From Whitmania pigra (lineage: Eukaryota; Annelida; Clitellata; Hirudinida; Haemopidae): a DNA stretch of 64,000 bases. The notes under the pieces were generated by a model. That model was given only the letters and a program-made list of their open reading frames with translations. It made no database searches and had not been told where the DNA came from. A program made the translations under genes and the position numbers. The stretch lies in NCBI GenBank assembly GCA_021613335.1, contig JAJTWR010000042.1:150001-214000 (forward strand), in the 5' to 3' direction. Of this stretch, positions 51,763 through 64,000 are shown piece after piece; position 1 is the first letter of the stretch; each line of letters opens with the position of its first letter.

Positions 51763-54485
51763 TTAGGCGACACACACGTATTCTATCTCAAGATATTTGA
51801 AAACCATGGGACAAGGATCAGAGAAAAGATTATTGCTGGCTGGAACTTTGCATGTCCTCAAGTTATTGCACCTGTCCAATAAAAATTAGCTGCAGTCATC
51901 GTACATTGTACATTTAAGGAGCATATACAACCTTTTGTTTAAAAGTCATAATAGTGTAAGCAATAAATAATTTCGTGTACTATTTATACTAGTAATATTC
52001 ATATTTTAGCTTAATACAAATTAAATAAGAATATTAGCGAGCGAAAGTGGAACTAACATGGTGGAAACAATACTTAGCGCAGTGGCAGAATAGCATTCAC
52101 TCTTCCAGTTGGGTATGCTCCAATGAGGAGTACAGGTAACTCGTTCCTTTCTTCCATAAAATACGCTCTTAACTTGGATCACCTTGCTCTGAGGACAGAT
52201 TAGTTCCAATTCGCCATGTTCACAAGTAGTAAGCAATTGCACAGGTGCTGAAAAAGATCGACTTGTAAGAATAAATTCCATATAACCAACCACGACAGCA
52301 CCTACTTTGAATGCAATGATACACAACCACCAGGTATTTGTAGACAAGAGGACATGGATCAGAAAACAATTGATTGCTGGCTGGAACACTGCAACTTTCC
52401 AGGTTATTGCACCTGTTTAAAAATTTCAAGAAACGTATTAGAAAGTAATATCGTAAAAGTTTAGGCAAACGAGCGTTATAAATGACTGCGGCATTTTCAT
52501 TGCAACATGGAATCAATAAATTATGGGACACCGTTCACCATCGACTGTGAGCGAAGCAGACGTGGAATGTAAATTTGAATTAAATGAAGTATTGAATGAT
52601 ACTTTAGGATGAAATACAAACCTAGCGGAAACCAGCTGAAGCGCATTGACCGAATAACAAGTAGACTTCCAATTACCAATACTCCAATGAGGAGTACAAG
52701 TTGTCTTGTCTCTTCTTCCATAAAACACATTAACAACATCGATCATCTCTCCTCTACGACACTGCAAATTTGCTACACCATCTTCGCACACCGATGCTGA
52801 TTTCTTGGTTACTGTAAAGTGAGATAATCACATGATATACAAATAAAGGTTCAACTATTACCTACCATCGATGCATTTGTAATCAGCCACAAAAAATTTG
52901 AAAACGTTTGGACAAGGATCTGAAAACAGCCCATTGGTAGCGTGGATGCGACAGCTTGATTGATGGAGGCACCTGATGAAAAGTTACAAAGGTAAAAATA
53001 CTTTAAATTTGTAAAATCAAATACTTTCAAAATAACCAAACTTATTTGAAGATTAAATAAATATTTTTCTCGTGCTGGTGAGGAGGCTAAAGGACTTCGA
53101 ATATAAATAAATAAATAAATACAATCTTATGATCTCAAACCCAAACTTTGGGTTTAGTTTACGCTCTTTTAAACGACCTTTAGAATTTGTCTGTGTTAAC
53201 TCAAACAGATGATTTACTAACGTGTTGGATACCACTTGGAATGCTGTTGCCGAAGAACATTCGCGTTGCCAATTGACGAGGCTCCAATGAGGACTGCAGG
53301 TTGTGTTGTCCTTCCTCCCGTAAAAAATGTTCTCCACGACGATCATCTCACCAGGAAAACACTGCAAATGTGCCTCTTCATTCTCGCACACAGTCACTGA
53401 TTTCGCGTTCACTGTTTTATAATAATAAATAATAAATAAATGTCTGTGAGGCGAACAAACAAATTAAAAATTATTTTAGATTCAATCATTTTGGATATCA
53501 TTAAATTTTATCATTATTGTATTTGAATATTATGGCTGGCATTTCAATATGGATGAAAATACTATAGTAAATTTTTCTCGGAAATTAATTATTTGATAAT
53601 TTTTTTAGCAGAAAGATCTGAAAGAGACATGATATCGTTGTTCAATTTTGTTCTATTTTGCATTCTATATGCATTCTGTGTTCGGCTGAGGCTGATATGT
53701 AAGAGTTTAAGATATCTTCTACTGACTGGATATATGCCTCATATTTCTTATTTACAATTATCCAAAACAAAGTTATATTGCTGCTTAATTATTGAGATAT
53801 GTTCAATCCGGATGTTGGCAAACATTCTTAATCTTCATTTAGAAAGTTATAAAATTAACATTAAAAATAATATTTATGAAGGAGGAAACGAACTTGAAAT
53901 GATTAAGTAGATGCTTAAATATAATACCTTTTGTTTAATTATTCATTGTAATTTTTAAATAGATGCTTAAATATAGTACCCTTTGTTTAATTATTCATTG
54001 TAATTTTGTAAATTAAATAACTTTTCGAAAGCAAACCATAATATAATTTCTAAGCTACCAAATTGTTATCAGACGTCTTATAAATTAAATTAAAAGTTAA
54101 ACATTTTGTTGATGACTTGAAAGTTCTGATAATTTCAATTTAAAACATCTGGTTTCTTAGATATAAAACTTTCATAATAATCTGGCAAATCTTTTTTCTT
54201 AATTATTAATGTGTTTGTATTATAATTTTGTTCAAAGATGTGTTTTCAGTTTGTGGAATAATTAAAATAAAATAAAATAAAATCATTTTTGAGATAGATC
54301 CTTGAAAGATGATAGAAGACGAAAAATTAATTACGATAAAATGAACATAATAAAAAAATCGGGTTAAGTGTCAAGTAACGTCAACTCAGATAATTAATCG
54401 TAAAACATAATAATATTAACTCACCGCATTCCACCACCACAAGCTTTATTATCAAACAGGCAAGGAACTTTGAAAAAAACTTCAT
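51763..54485 (-). CDS. Secreted rhamnose-binding-type lectin with three SUEL domains (lectin B)
   Basis: Secreted lectin; family members bind rhamnose or galactose, often in egg or immune settings. The ligand here is not known. Exons: 54485-54425, 53411-53222, 52972-52866, 52811-52622, 52412-52306, 52247-52058, 51871-51763. Total 954 nt, 317 residues, all phases consistent. Residues 1-20 (MKFFSKFLACLIIKLVVVEC) form a signal peptide. Three SUEL domains follow, each made of one 190-nt exon carrying YGRKD, YGRRD or YGRKE and one ~107-nt exon carrying the SDPCP motif. The stop follows the third domain directly (EYVCVA), so there is no membrane anchor. In each domain the conserved cysteines are present. 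A leader exon with GTGAGT (54650) or GTAAGT (54620) donors lies upstream. It is convergent with PLAA. Confidence 0.92.
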
Positions 54486-54697
54486 TTTGACAACTGCAAA
54501 TAGAAATAATTTGCAATTATAATATCGAGATGTCATACTGGTATTTAAAGAAATCACCAATGTTTAAGTAGATGTTTAATACTGCAATTTATTCATTTGA
54601 TACAAATGTTCTTTACTTACCAAAAACAGTCACCTGATAATGCGTAACTCACCAAGACTATCAAGCAAAGCAGAGCAGTTTGAGAAAAACGAACAAA

Positions 54698-54706
54698 CTA
54701 ATATAT
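54698..54706 (-). promoter_or_regulatory. TATA-like element of lectin B
   Basis: The minus strand reads ATATATTAG, and the same core with similar flanks occurs upstream of lectin A (61772-61780). Below it lies a stretch also shared with A (AAACTGCT...GCTTGATAGTCTTG), which I read as the start of the transcript. That stretch ends at a GTGAGT donor in B. Conservation between the paralogues supports a core promoter. It is not experimentally shown. Confidence 0.45.
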
Positions 54707-54719
54707 GGTGTAGCCGCCA

Positions 54720-56055
54720 ATAGTAACTGAGTTCACACAACTATTATTTAAAATTGATTATTGCATCCACGCATCAATATGTTGCCATATAAATTTTATG
54801 TTGCATGTTTCCGTTTGTTTTCACTCTGAATTACATTAGATTATAAAGTAAAAGTAAAAATAAGTAAACACAAGACTCGTCAACCGTTTATTTATTGGAA
54901 AGCACCGCAAAAACCACATTAATCAGTGGAAAGAGCCATCTTTTTCTGGAAAGTATTTCTCGCATCGAACGCTGGGAATTTAAGTTTTGCTGGAAATCTT
55001 TGCTCTGGATGAAGATCTGAGTTTTTGGAAACTATTGAAATTAATTATTAGAAATGCAACTTGAAGAGGAGATTGAATTTTATCAACTTTAATGTTATCA
55101 ATAATTTGAAATTGAGAGTAAAATGAAACAATGTCCGCTTTGATAACTTCTGATTGAATCATTGATTTCATCTCAAAAATTTAATTTCCAACATTTCATT
55201 CGTGAATGTGACAGGTGTTCATAAATTACTGACACTCCCCACAAAAGCATCTTTATTCTTGTTTTGTGAAATTCAGTCAAATGATTCGGTCACGCTCACG
55301 TTTTTCGTATTATTCATTCACAATTTAACCCTGTTTGGTTGACGTTTCTAAAAAATAATACTTTATTTCTTCGCACTTACTGATAACATTTGACAGGTCA
55401 AAGTCATTAGTCAAATGTTCTCGGAAGCTATTACCATTTATTCCAGGTAATCTCATCATCGAAGAAGAAAACAATATAGTCAAGACAATCAATTTATTGC
55501 AAATTAAATATCCAGATGAGATTTTATTTAAATTTCCAACTCAGCAACGTTCCGGATAATGCAAAAAAAAATTAAATAAAAAAAACTTTTATGCAACTCG
55601 AAAGTCTACTTATCATTCACTAGGATTCAATTTCATGGACGTTTTGTACCGAAATAATTAAATATCGGATATTATCAGTTACAGTGGAATTTGAATAAAA
55701 TAAATTGAGGTTCATCAAAAGAGAGTTTTTAGGGATAGGCTATTGATTAATCATTGGGAAGCAGAACGGGAAAATAAAACGCGACCTCTGTACGAAAGAT
55801 TTCATTTTGAGCGTTCAAATGTTGGGTGTGCCCGTTACAGGTTGCACTGTCGCCAAATGCAACGAAACGAAATGCGATCACATTCATCCGAAGGGCCGAC
55901 GGAAGCGTTGCAGACGGAATCACTGGCGAAGTAATCGAGGGAAGTATTGATGTTCAACCAACTACTCCCACAATTACAGGGCTTATTTCCACTTCCAAAT
56001 CTAGTAAATCAAATGAAAGAATCGCCAGTCAGAAGATGAGTTAAACATCTTCAGA
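54720..56055. other. Non-coding stretch upstream of lectin B
   Basis: AT-rich. Overlapping frames of 60-70 codons at 55743-56044 have no family match and adjoin the minus-strand hAT remnant; they may be its decayed 3' flank. Confidence 0.3.
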
Positions 56056-56780
56056 AACATAGGTCCAGTTGTTATCCTTTACTTTGGACCTTTGGACTTT
56101 CTGCTGTACATAGGTAAGAATAGTAGTTGCTGGAGTGAGGTTCATTCTTGAAATGGAGACAATGTTGCCTGAGGCCGAGAACATTCTTTCGCTAGAAATA
56201 GAGGAAAGGGGGCAGACAAAAGTCCTCTATCAAATCTGGCAAGGACTGGCGTGGCATTCTGTTGCTGCTTCCATTACTGTAAGACATCAGCCTTATTTGG
56301 AGAAAATAAAGAAAATGTATATAAGATTTTTAATAAATCAAACGTCCATAAGTTACCTGAAAGCGTTCGACCGGCTTAGGTAAGATGAGATAGAAATCTA
56401 AGTCTTTTTTAAGCTGGGAAATTTCGTTTGTTGCCTTATCTTCAGATAACTCAAGAATCATCCTTTCTGTTTCATCACTAGATATAGTGTTTTATAGAAC
56501 GGACTCTGTGACAGAGATGAATTTGATTCTTTTTCTGAAGTCTTTCGTTGTTTGATGACTTTCAATTAGCTAATTCATTGTGGACACAAAACAGATTCGG
56601 AGCTTCAATAAACCTTTGAAAAATGGGTGTAGAAAATGTACGAATCTCAGAACGTCAACACAGTTTTCATCCATTGGGATTCTTGCTGCAATTTGCAAAC
56701 AATTTGATTGGCTCCTTAAGAGTGTTCTTTTGAAGTTCATTAAAAAAATTACTTTATTGACGTCCGTTGCATAGCTAGGT
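56056..56780 (-). pseudogene. Second hAT transposase remnant (ZBED type)
   Basis: The minus strand reads TFVCPLSSISSERMFSASGN and IVSISRMNLTPATTILTYVQ, the conserved hAT dimerisation motif (SERxFSxAGNI). Further upstream in transcription (56570-56700) fragments such as FVHFLHPFFKGLLKL fit the middle of a hAT protein. Stops are frequent. Confidence 0.65.
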
Positions 56781-56866
56781 GATTAGGACGGTGTTCTCGC
56801 AGCGGGGTTCGAATCCGCGTTGCCATCGTTAGAGGCGCAGCCTTAACCATTAGGCCGTGCGGGCTG
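56750..56866 (-). mobile_element. tRNA-derived SINE copy 2
   Basis: On the minus strand it starts GCCCGCACGGCCTAATGGTT and includes B-box GGATTCGAACCCC, so it is closer to a real tRNA than copy 1. The tail ends GCAACGGACGTCAATAAAG, matching copy 1. The cloverleaf is not convincing as a functional tRNA because the 3' part departs into a shared SINE tail. Confidence 0.7.
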
Positions 56867-57149
56867 ATTGGCTGACAGTTTGTTTACAAATAAATATTCA
56901 AATTTCTGACAGTTGATTGGATGACATTATTTTTTAAAATTCGCTCCTTGCACTTGCTTCTAAGGAAGGTACTTATTTTAAACCAAAGAATTTATTATGT
57001 GGCTAAGTAAAATAGAATTATTAAAAAAATTTTTGTATTAACATTCCTTTTTTTTTGTAAAACCGATTACAATCGAATTTCTGAAAAAAATTTCCAAACA
57101 ATCGGTTTTATTCGAGTTCGGATATAATTTTGTTGCACATACTTAACCT

Positions 57150-58787
57150 CAGTGGCGTACCAAGGGAGGGCAGCAAGTACCAGGGGCGGCATTTTGAGGG
57201 AGCACGTAAAAATTTAAAAATTTTTAAAATGGCCGCCCCTTTTCTCCAGCTTTTCTGGTGTGTCCATTGAAAGATCATATTTCAATTTGGCACTTGGTAT
57301 AACGTATCAAAGAAAATCACCTTATTAATTTCTTAAAACGTTTCGTGAAATATTAAATAACGTCAATTCGTTTGGACCAAGACCAGATTTTTATATTTTA
57401 TTCGTGAACAGTCTGAAGCTTCCATCCATTAGCAAGAATACACATTCCTTCTTATTCAATTGGGTTTGAAAATTAACAGGATTTTCTGAATTCAGTTAGA
57501 TTGAACTATGCCTAAAATATATAAATGTCACTCCGAAACTCTAGATAACTGTTTTGTGCGAAACTGTTGTGGAATCATATTTCATAGCAAACACTGTTCC
57601 CTCTTAGCTGTATTTATGTAAACAGATTGAAAAGAGCACATTGTTTCATGAACTGAGGATGTTTTTAGAGTTTGTAAGAGGATACTATGAATACAATAAT
57701 GTAAAAAGTCTGCAATACTAATGTTTTAGTAATAATAAGTTATATCATAACACATTTTCTCTTGCTCAGTTCTCAACTTGTTGAAGTATCAAACACACGC
57801 TAAAAGGTTTATAGTGGTAGCAAATTGAGGACACCAACAAAGCGATAATCCGGTGGATCGCACAAAATTTTATTCTGTCTCTAAAGTGTTACATAGATGA
57901 AAGGGCACAAACTCCAAAAACTTATAGGAAACATTGCATATGACATAAGAGCATGCAATCCAGAACATGAAAGTTCATTTAGAGGGCAAAGCATAGTGAC
58001 CTCTAAAAGTTTTGGAAAAGTTACTTTTGGACATATGGAAATAATCGGCTGTTGACATGACACATTAAATGCCTAATGTTGGTCAGGTGTATATAATAGT
58101 GTATATAATAGGCATTTTAAAGCACCGAAAATTCCTTCAGTGATTAAGTAAAGTGGCGAATTTACCAAAAGTTATTTCATTTGGTTCCAACGATTAATTT
58201 CGTAAAGGAAAAGATGTCTGCAAAGTGCAAGTTTTGTAAAGATAGAACGGTTATTGTTGATAGGATTGGAACGACATCGAACAAATAAAGTTGAACATTA
58301 AACAATCGCTTTATGCAATTTGGACAATGGTGCAGATGTACTTGTACGAGTACTTGTTCATAGCTCATACGTATAAAGTACTTATGTACTTGAACCCGAG
58401 TACTTGTACTTGATCGAATTTTGAGTGCTTGTACATGGACCTTGAGTATTTGTCCCATGTCTGATGCTGGCAGTGAGAGCTCATTCTCTAAACTTAAGTT
58501 AATAAAAAACTACCTTCAATCATCGATGAGCCAGGCACAGCTTACAGACTTGACAGTCCTCTCTGTGGAAGGAACTTGCCGATTTAGAGACAATTATAAA
58601 AAAACTTTGCGGAAACTAAAGCGCTGAAATTTTGTTTGTAAATTTTTAATTTGATTGTAGTTAGATTGAAAAAAAATACTTGAGAGCTTTTCGAAATTTT
58701 GAAGGTTAACGGTCAAAGGAGGAGGAGGGCCGTGGCGGCAAATTCTAGGACCGCCACCGGGCGGCAAGAACAGTTTGTACGCCACTG
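57150..58787 (+). mobile_element. hAT-superfamily element with intact ends and 8-bp target duplications
   Basis: The left end begins CAGTGGCGTACCAAGG and the right end is ...TACGCCACTG, giving inverted repeats of about 11 bp. Both sides are flanked by cttaacct (57142-57149 and 58788-58795), an 8-bp target duplication as expected for hAT. Only the 3' end of a transposase is visible (58460-58627). Confidence 0.9.
58440..58627 (+). pseudogene. hAT transposase C-terminal dimerisation fragment
   Basis: The translation SDAGSESSFSKLKLIKNYLQ, then SSMSQAQLTDLTVLSVEG, matches the C-terminal dimerisation region of hAT transposases of the ZMYM/DUF4371 type (S.ERSFSKLKLIKxYLRSSM). The rest of the protein is missing, so the element cannot move on its own. 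Confidence 0.8.
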
Positions 58788-59379
58788 CTTAACCTTCGAT
58801 CATTTTGTCCGTTTATTACCTGCCTGAAAACGTGTTCGCCTCCTTTTCCAGTTGTTTGTCGACCTTACAAAAGGATCAGTTTATTACAACCATTGGTAAC
58901 ACATAATCAAATCAGCATGCTAACCTCTCTGGATGGAAATAAAACAATTTCTTTTATTGTAACTATTGCTGGACTTCCAATTCTTTTCGTCCTAACACAC
59001 AGTACGCCTAAACTACGACTTAAACAAAGTGACTTGACTTGAATAACAAATCTCATGAATATTTAGAAGGATCAGGGTGCGCTAGAAAACTCCAGCCACG
59101 TAAACATTTATCGTAAGTTCTTTATGCCAAGCAGTAATCATTACTGAGTAATGCAATACAGTAAATTGTGGAATTTAATATTCTCATTTAATTAAATAAA
59201 AATATTTGCTATAAATGAAATTTTTAATTTTTTTTATTGGAAGTCAAATTATTTTTGTGCCGGCAAAATTATTAGCGCCGCGATTAGCTCATTAAATTTT
59301 TATAAAACTGTTTTACACATTTTTAATTTTGTTAATGATCATTGAAAAAAAAATGAAACGGAGGGTGCTGCATCAATTT

Positions 59380-59700
59380 TGTTTGACTCTGATGAAGAAT
59401 CACTGGTTCAATCAGAATTAACTGCTACAACAAAGGCTTTAGAGCAGAACCAGAAACATTGACAATGCTTAGTGAGCTTCTTTTAAAATGGTGGTGTTAA
59501 TGTGCGTCTTCATATGGCCTTATGCCAAACTAACTTTTAAATCCTTATTTTCTCCAGTTAAGTGAACGCATATTTTCTATTTTTGGGCAGAAATAGCAAA
59601 TAGCAATTGACAACATCAACAATGACTCGTTTGCCTCAGAAACAGAATTAATGATATTAATAATTTTTAAATTACATTTGCCAGCATTTTTCATGAATAA
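59380..59700 (+). pseudogene. Third hAT transposase remnant
   Basis: The plus strand reads LSERIFSIFGQK, a stop, then QIAIDNINNDSFASETELMI, which follows the SERIFSxAG pattern of the hAT C terminus. Strongly degraded; it lies just downstream of lectin A. Confidence 0.45.
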
Positions 59701-59822
59701 AATTTATTTTTGAATAAAAATTTGGAATTTGTTTGAAAACTAAAATGGCGCGTTAACTGCGATATTAAGAATTAATCGTGCGGTTAATTGCGACATAAAA
59801 AAAATATCTGAAGTCCTAGTTA

Positions 59823-61660
<1,838 letters not shown>

Positions 61661-61771
61661 TTCGTCATCTGCAAATAGAAATGCCACTAATTTACAATTA
61701 AGATATCAACAGAATATCTGAGAAATCACAACTCAGCAAGACTATCAAGCAGTTTGAGGCAAGCGATCAAG

Positions 61772-61780
61772 CTAATATAT
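61772..61780 (-). promoter_or_regulatory. TATA-like element of lectin A
   Basis: The minus strand reads ATATATTAG, matching the element upstream of lectin B. The transcript start region is also shared, but with a 9-nt deletion. The leader donor found in B (GTGAGT) reads CTGAGT here. Confidence 0.4.
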
Positions 61781-62347
61781 AGTGTTGACCTGGGAGCCGC
61801 TGAGCCGAGGCAAGCTCATATCTCAGCGGCCGTCGATTTTTAGATCTTAAGTCGCCACTGATTTTACAGCAGAGCCAAATTCGTTTTTATTCATAACAAT
61901 ATACATGCAAGTTTTAAGCACTTGATTCATTAACATAAAGTATGTGCCAGTTTCCGGCATCTAAATATTTTAAACAAATACTGCTCTTTTGTGAGCGAAA
62001 GCACTCATTGAAACTCATGTCATACGCTATCTGCCAGGGTACCTAACAATACTTTATAATTGGCAATACCAATACTCACTTTAAAAAGTATTGCTATTGG
62101 CAAATCCAATAATTTTGGCAATATTTTGTCTAATCCAATAACCAAGGCGACAGTAAGCTTAAAGCGCCTTACAAGTGAACTATTGCTATTACTACTGTTA
62201 TTACTCCTCTTCTTTTTATTATTATTATTATTATCACTATTTGAACAAAGGATTACAATGCTTACCATTTTGTTAGACGCAAAAATAATAACATTTCATA
62301 ATGTTCACTCGTCATATTCGGTGGTAGTGGTGAAAATACCTTGCCAC

Positions 62348-62475
62348 CAGTGCGGATCTAGAACACTTTGGGGGGGGGGGGCACACACTAGCACTAGTGG
62401 ACGGATTTAGGAGAGGAGCACAGCTAATAGCATTTTTGTCCAAAGAGGTAAATTATCGAAATAATTTAGACAAAT
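62348..62475. mobile_element. Second copy of the 8.7-kb repeat, joined to a LINE fragment
   Basis: It matches 8733-8860, including GCGGATCTAGAACACTTTGG and TTTTGTCCAAAGAGGTAAAT, and carries a run of 13 Gs at the position where the other copy reads GGCTGGGGG. It abuts a CR1/L2-like reverse transcriptase fragment. Confidence 0.45.
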
Positions 62476-63260
62476 ATTTGCTGATGAGGCTAAGCTCTAT
62501 TGTATCCAAACTTCGTCCAAAACCCAACTAGAGTATGCTCTCGACAAGGTTGCTCAGTGGAGTCACATCTGGCAACTCCAACTCGCACCAAAGAAATGTC
62601 AGGTTCTTTTCCATCAAAAAAAACAAAGAATAAAAGAAATAATCATGATAATAATCTATCAACGATCAGAATCTCCAGCAAGTGGACAGGGTCAGATATC
62701 TAGGGATTTCATGGACCCAAGCTTAAAGTTTGCAACCCACATTGGTACAATCATTTATGAAGCTACAGCAGTTTTATAGATGATCATTTTCATGAAGTGC
62801 ATTTTTCTCCTCAAGGGACCAGAATGTCTTAAAGCTTGCCTTTTGCACTTATGTCAGACCAGTTCTTGAATATCGTTCACGAGTATGGAACCCTCACCAC
62901 AATTATCTAATTGATAGAGTTGAAAAAATACAAAATAAGATTCACAAAATCAATTCCATCATTTCCTAAATACCAGTAAGGCAAAGGCATCTTAAACTTA
63001 TGGCCCTGGAAAGACGCCGCCCCCTGGCTGATTTAACATTTTGCCTCAAATTACTAAATGGCTTTGCGGACTTCCCGCTGAAGCATCTGTTACTCGTCCA
63101 GGATTACCCAGACACAAGAGGGCACAGTTTCAAACTTCGATGCTGTACATTTCCAACAGACGTTACCAAATATTGTTTCTTCAATAGGATAGTTAAACCA
63201 TGGAATGCACTGCCAAATTAAATCGTTAACATCAATCACAATCAAATACAATTTCTCGTT
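62475..63260 (+). pseudogene. CR1/L2-like LINE ORF2 3' half
   Basis: Plus-strand pieces: FADEAKLYCIQTSSKTQLEY and VAQWSHIWQLQLAPKKCQVL (RT motifs C-D, FADD changed to FADE); then MALERRRPLADLTFCLKLLN, RGHSFKLRC and NRIVKPWNALPN of the C terminus. Several frameshifts are present. Confidence 0.75.
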
Positions 63261-63774
63261 TTAATGTCCTAATAAGCGACTTTGACTTTAATAGTTTCTT
63301 AACATATATCCGATTAGCCTAGCCATTCGGAGCTTGTGTTTTTTGTTTTTTTTTTGTGTGTTTAAATTGTACAGACTTGTGTTAGAGGTCTCAAAGACCC
63401 TGCAGTTTGATGTTTAATAAAAAAATAATATCTAAATTAAATTAAAAATTAAAATAAAGTTTTTAAAAGTCCCTAAATTCGATACTGCTTGCCTCCCAGT
63501 GAAAGTAATCTCTCCAATGCTGCCGCAGCAGGCAATCCAATGTTGAGGACTGCACACAACTTTTTTCTGTGAATACCGATTGAGATTCGATAACTCTAGC
63601 TTTACAGAGTTTCTGTTTCTTCTACGATTCCTTTCTTGTATTTGATAGCTTTTTCTTTTTGCATTCACTTCAAGATGATTCAAAAACCCGATGCAAATGT
63701 GTTCTAATTAGGTGTCTGTTTACCGTATCTGCTTACCTGCTTATATTTTACATACAAATACCAGTGATGGGCAA

Positions 63775-63892
63775 ATCTCAAATCAAATCTCAAAATTTCA
63801 AATCAAATCTCAAAATTTCAAATCAAATCTCAAAATTTCAAATCAAATCTCAAAATTTCAAATCAAATCTCAAAATTTCAAATCAAATCAAA
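63775..63892. repeat. 20-bp minisatellite, about six copies
   Basis: Unit aaatcaaatctcaaaatttc is repeated almost without change, then breaks down towards 63920. Confidence 0.95.
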
Positions 63893-64000
63893 CCCCAAAT
63901 GTTCAAATCCCAAATCAAATCTTCAAAAATTTACTGCTGCCGTAGCTTCGCAAAATTTTTCGTGAAAAACAACACAATGAAATCAACAGCCAACATTCAT

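Noticed and set aside
56780..56866. Functional tRNA gene suggested by A and B boxes
   Set aside because: A second copy shares the same non-tRNA tail, one copy has a target duplication, and the cloverleaf is not complete; it is a SINE.

Overview
The window is nuclear DNA from an invertebrate animal. It is AT-rich, its genes are split by many GT-AG introns, and it is full of microsatellites and decayed transposons. The reconstructed latrophilin has a SUEL lectin domain but no olfactomedin domain, and secreted multi-SUEL lectins lie nearby. Both facts fit a protostome, possibly a lophotrochozoan, but the sequence alone does not fix the species.

From 1 to 26 kb I find no confidently coding gene. 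This part holds a Tigger/pogo-like relic (1307-2050), a decayed Tc1-like element with a tRNA-derived SINE nested in it (6069-7656), a second SINE type near 14.9 kb, one weak hypothetical gene (20.4-21.0 kb) and very large simple arrays: (ATC)n near 10 kb, (CCAT)n near 13.8 kb with a 154-bp higher-order period, and (TATTA)n near 16 kb.

From 26.1 to about 41.6 kb, on the minus strand, a complete latrophilin-type adhesion GPCR can be assembled from 21 coding exons (1033 codons, all splice phases agree): signal peptide, SUEL lectin, Ser/Thr stalk, hormone-receptor motif, GAIN, an intact GPS cleavage site, seven membrane segments and a 256-residue tail. One of its introns appears to use a GC donor.

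From 45.9 to 49.2 kb, on the plus strand, a complete 12-exon PLAA (Doa1/Ufd3) gene encodes a WD40-PFU-PUL protein of 757 residues, a ubiquitin-binding cofactor of p97/Cdc48. A 58-codon IQ-like small ORF (42.4 kb) and dead LINE reverse transcriptases (43.4-45.1 kb) lie between it and the latrophilin start.

From 51.7 to 61.8 kb, on the minus strand, are two related secreted lectin genes. Lectin B (51763-54485) is complete with three SUEL domains. Lectin A (59823-61660) has one domain and signs of decay, and is separated from B by a hAT element with perfect 8-bp target duplications (57150-58787) and other hAT relics. Every SUEL domain in the window, including that of the latrophilin, is built from the same two-exon cassette (about 190 + 107 nt, phases 1-2-1) behind a signal-peptide exon ending in phase 1. 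The lectins and the receptor therefore look like products of local duplication of one exon module, and this is the most interesting system here. The last 2 kb hold a CR1/L2-like LINE 3' end and a 20-bp minisatellite.
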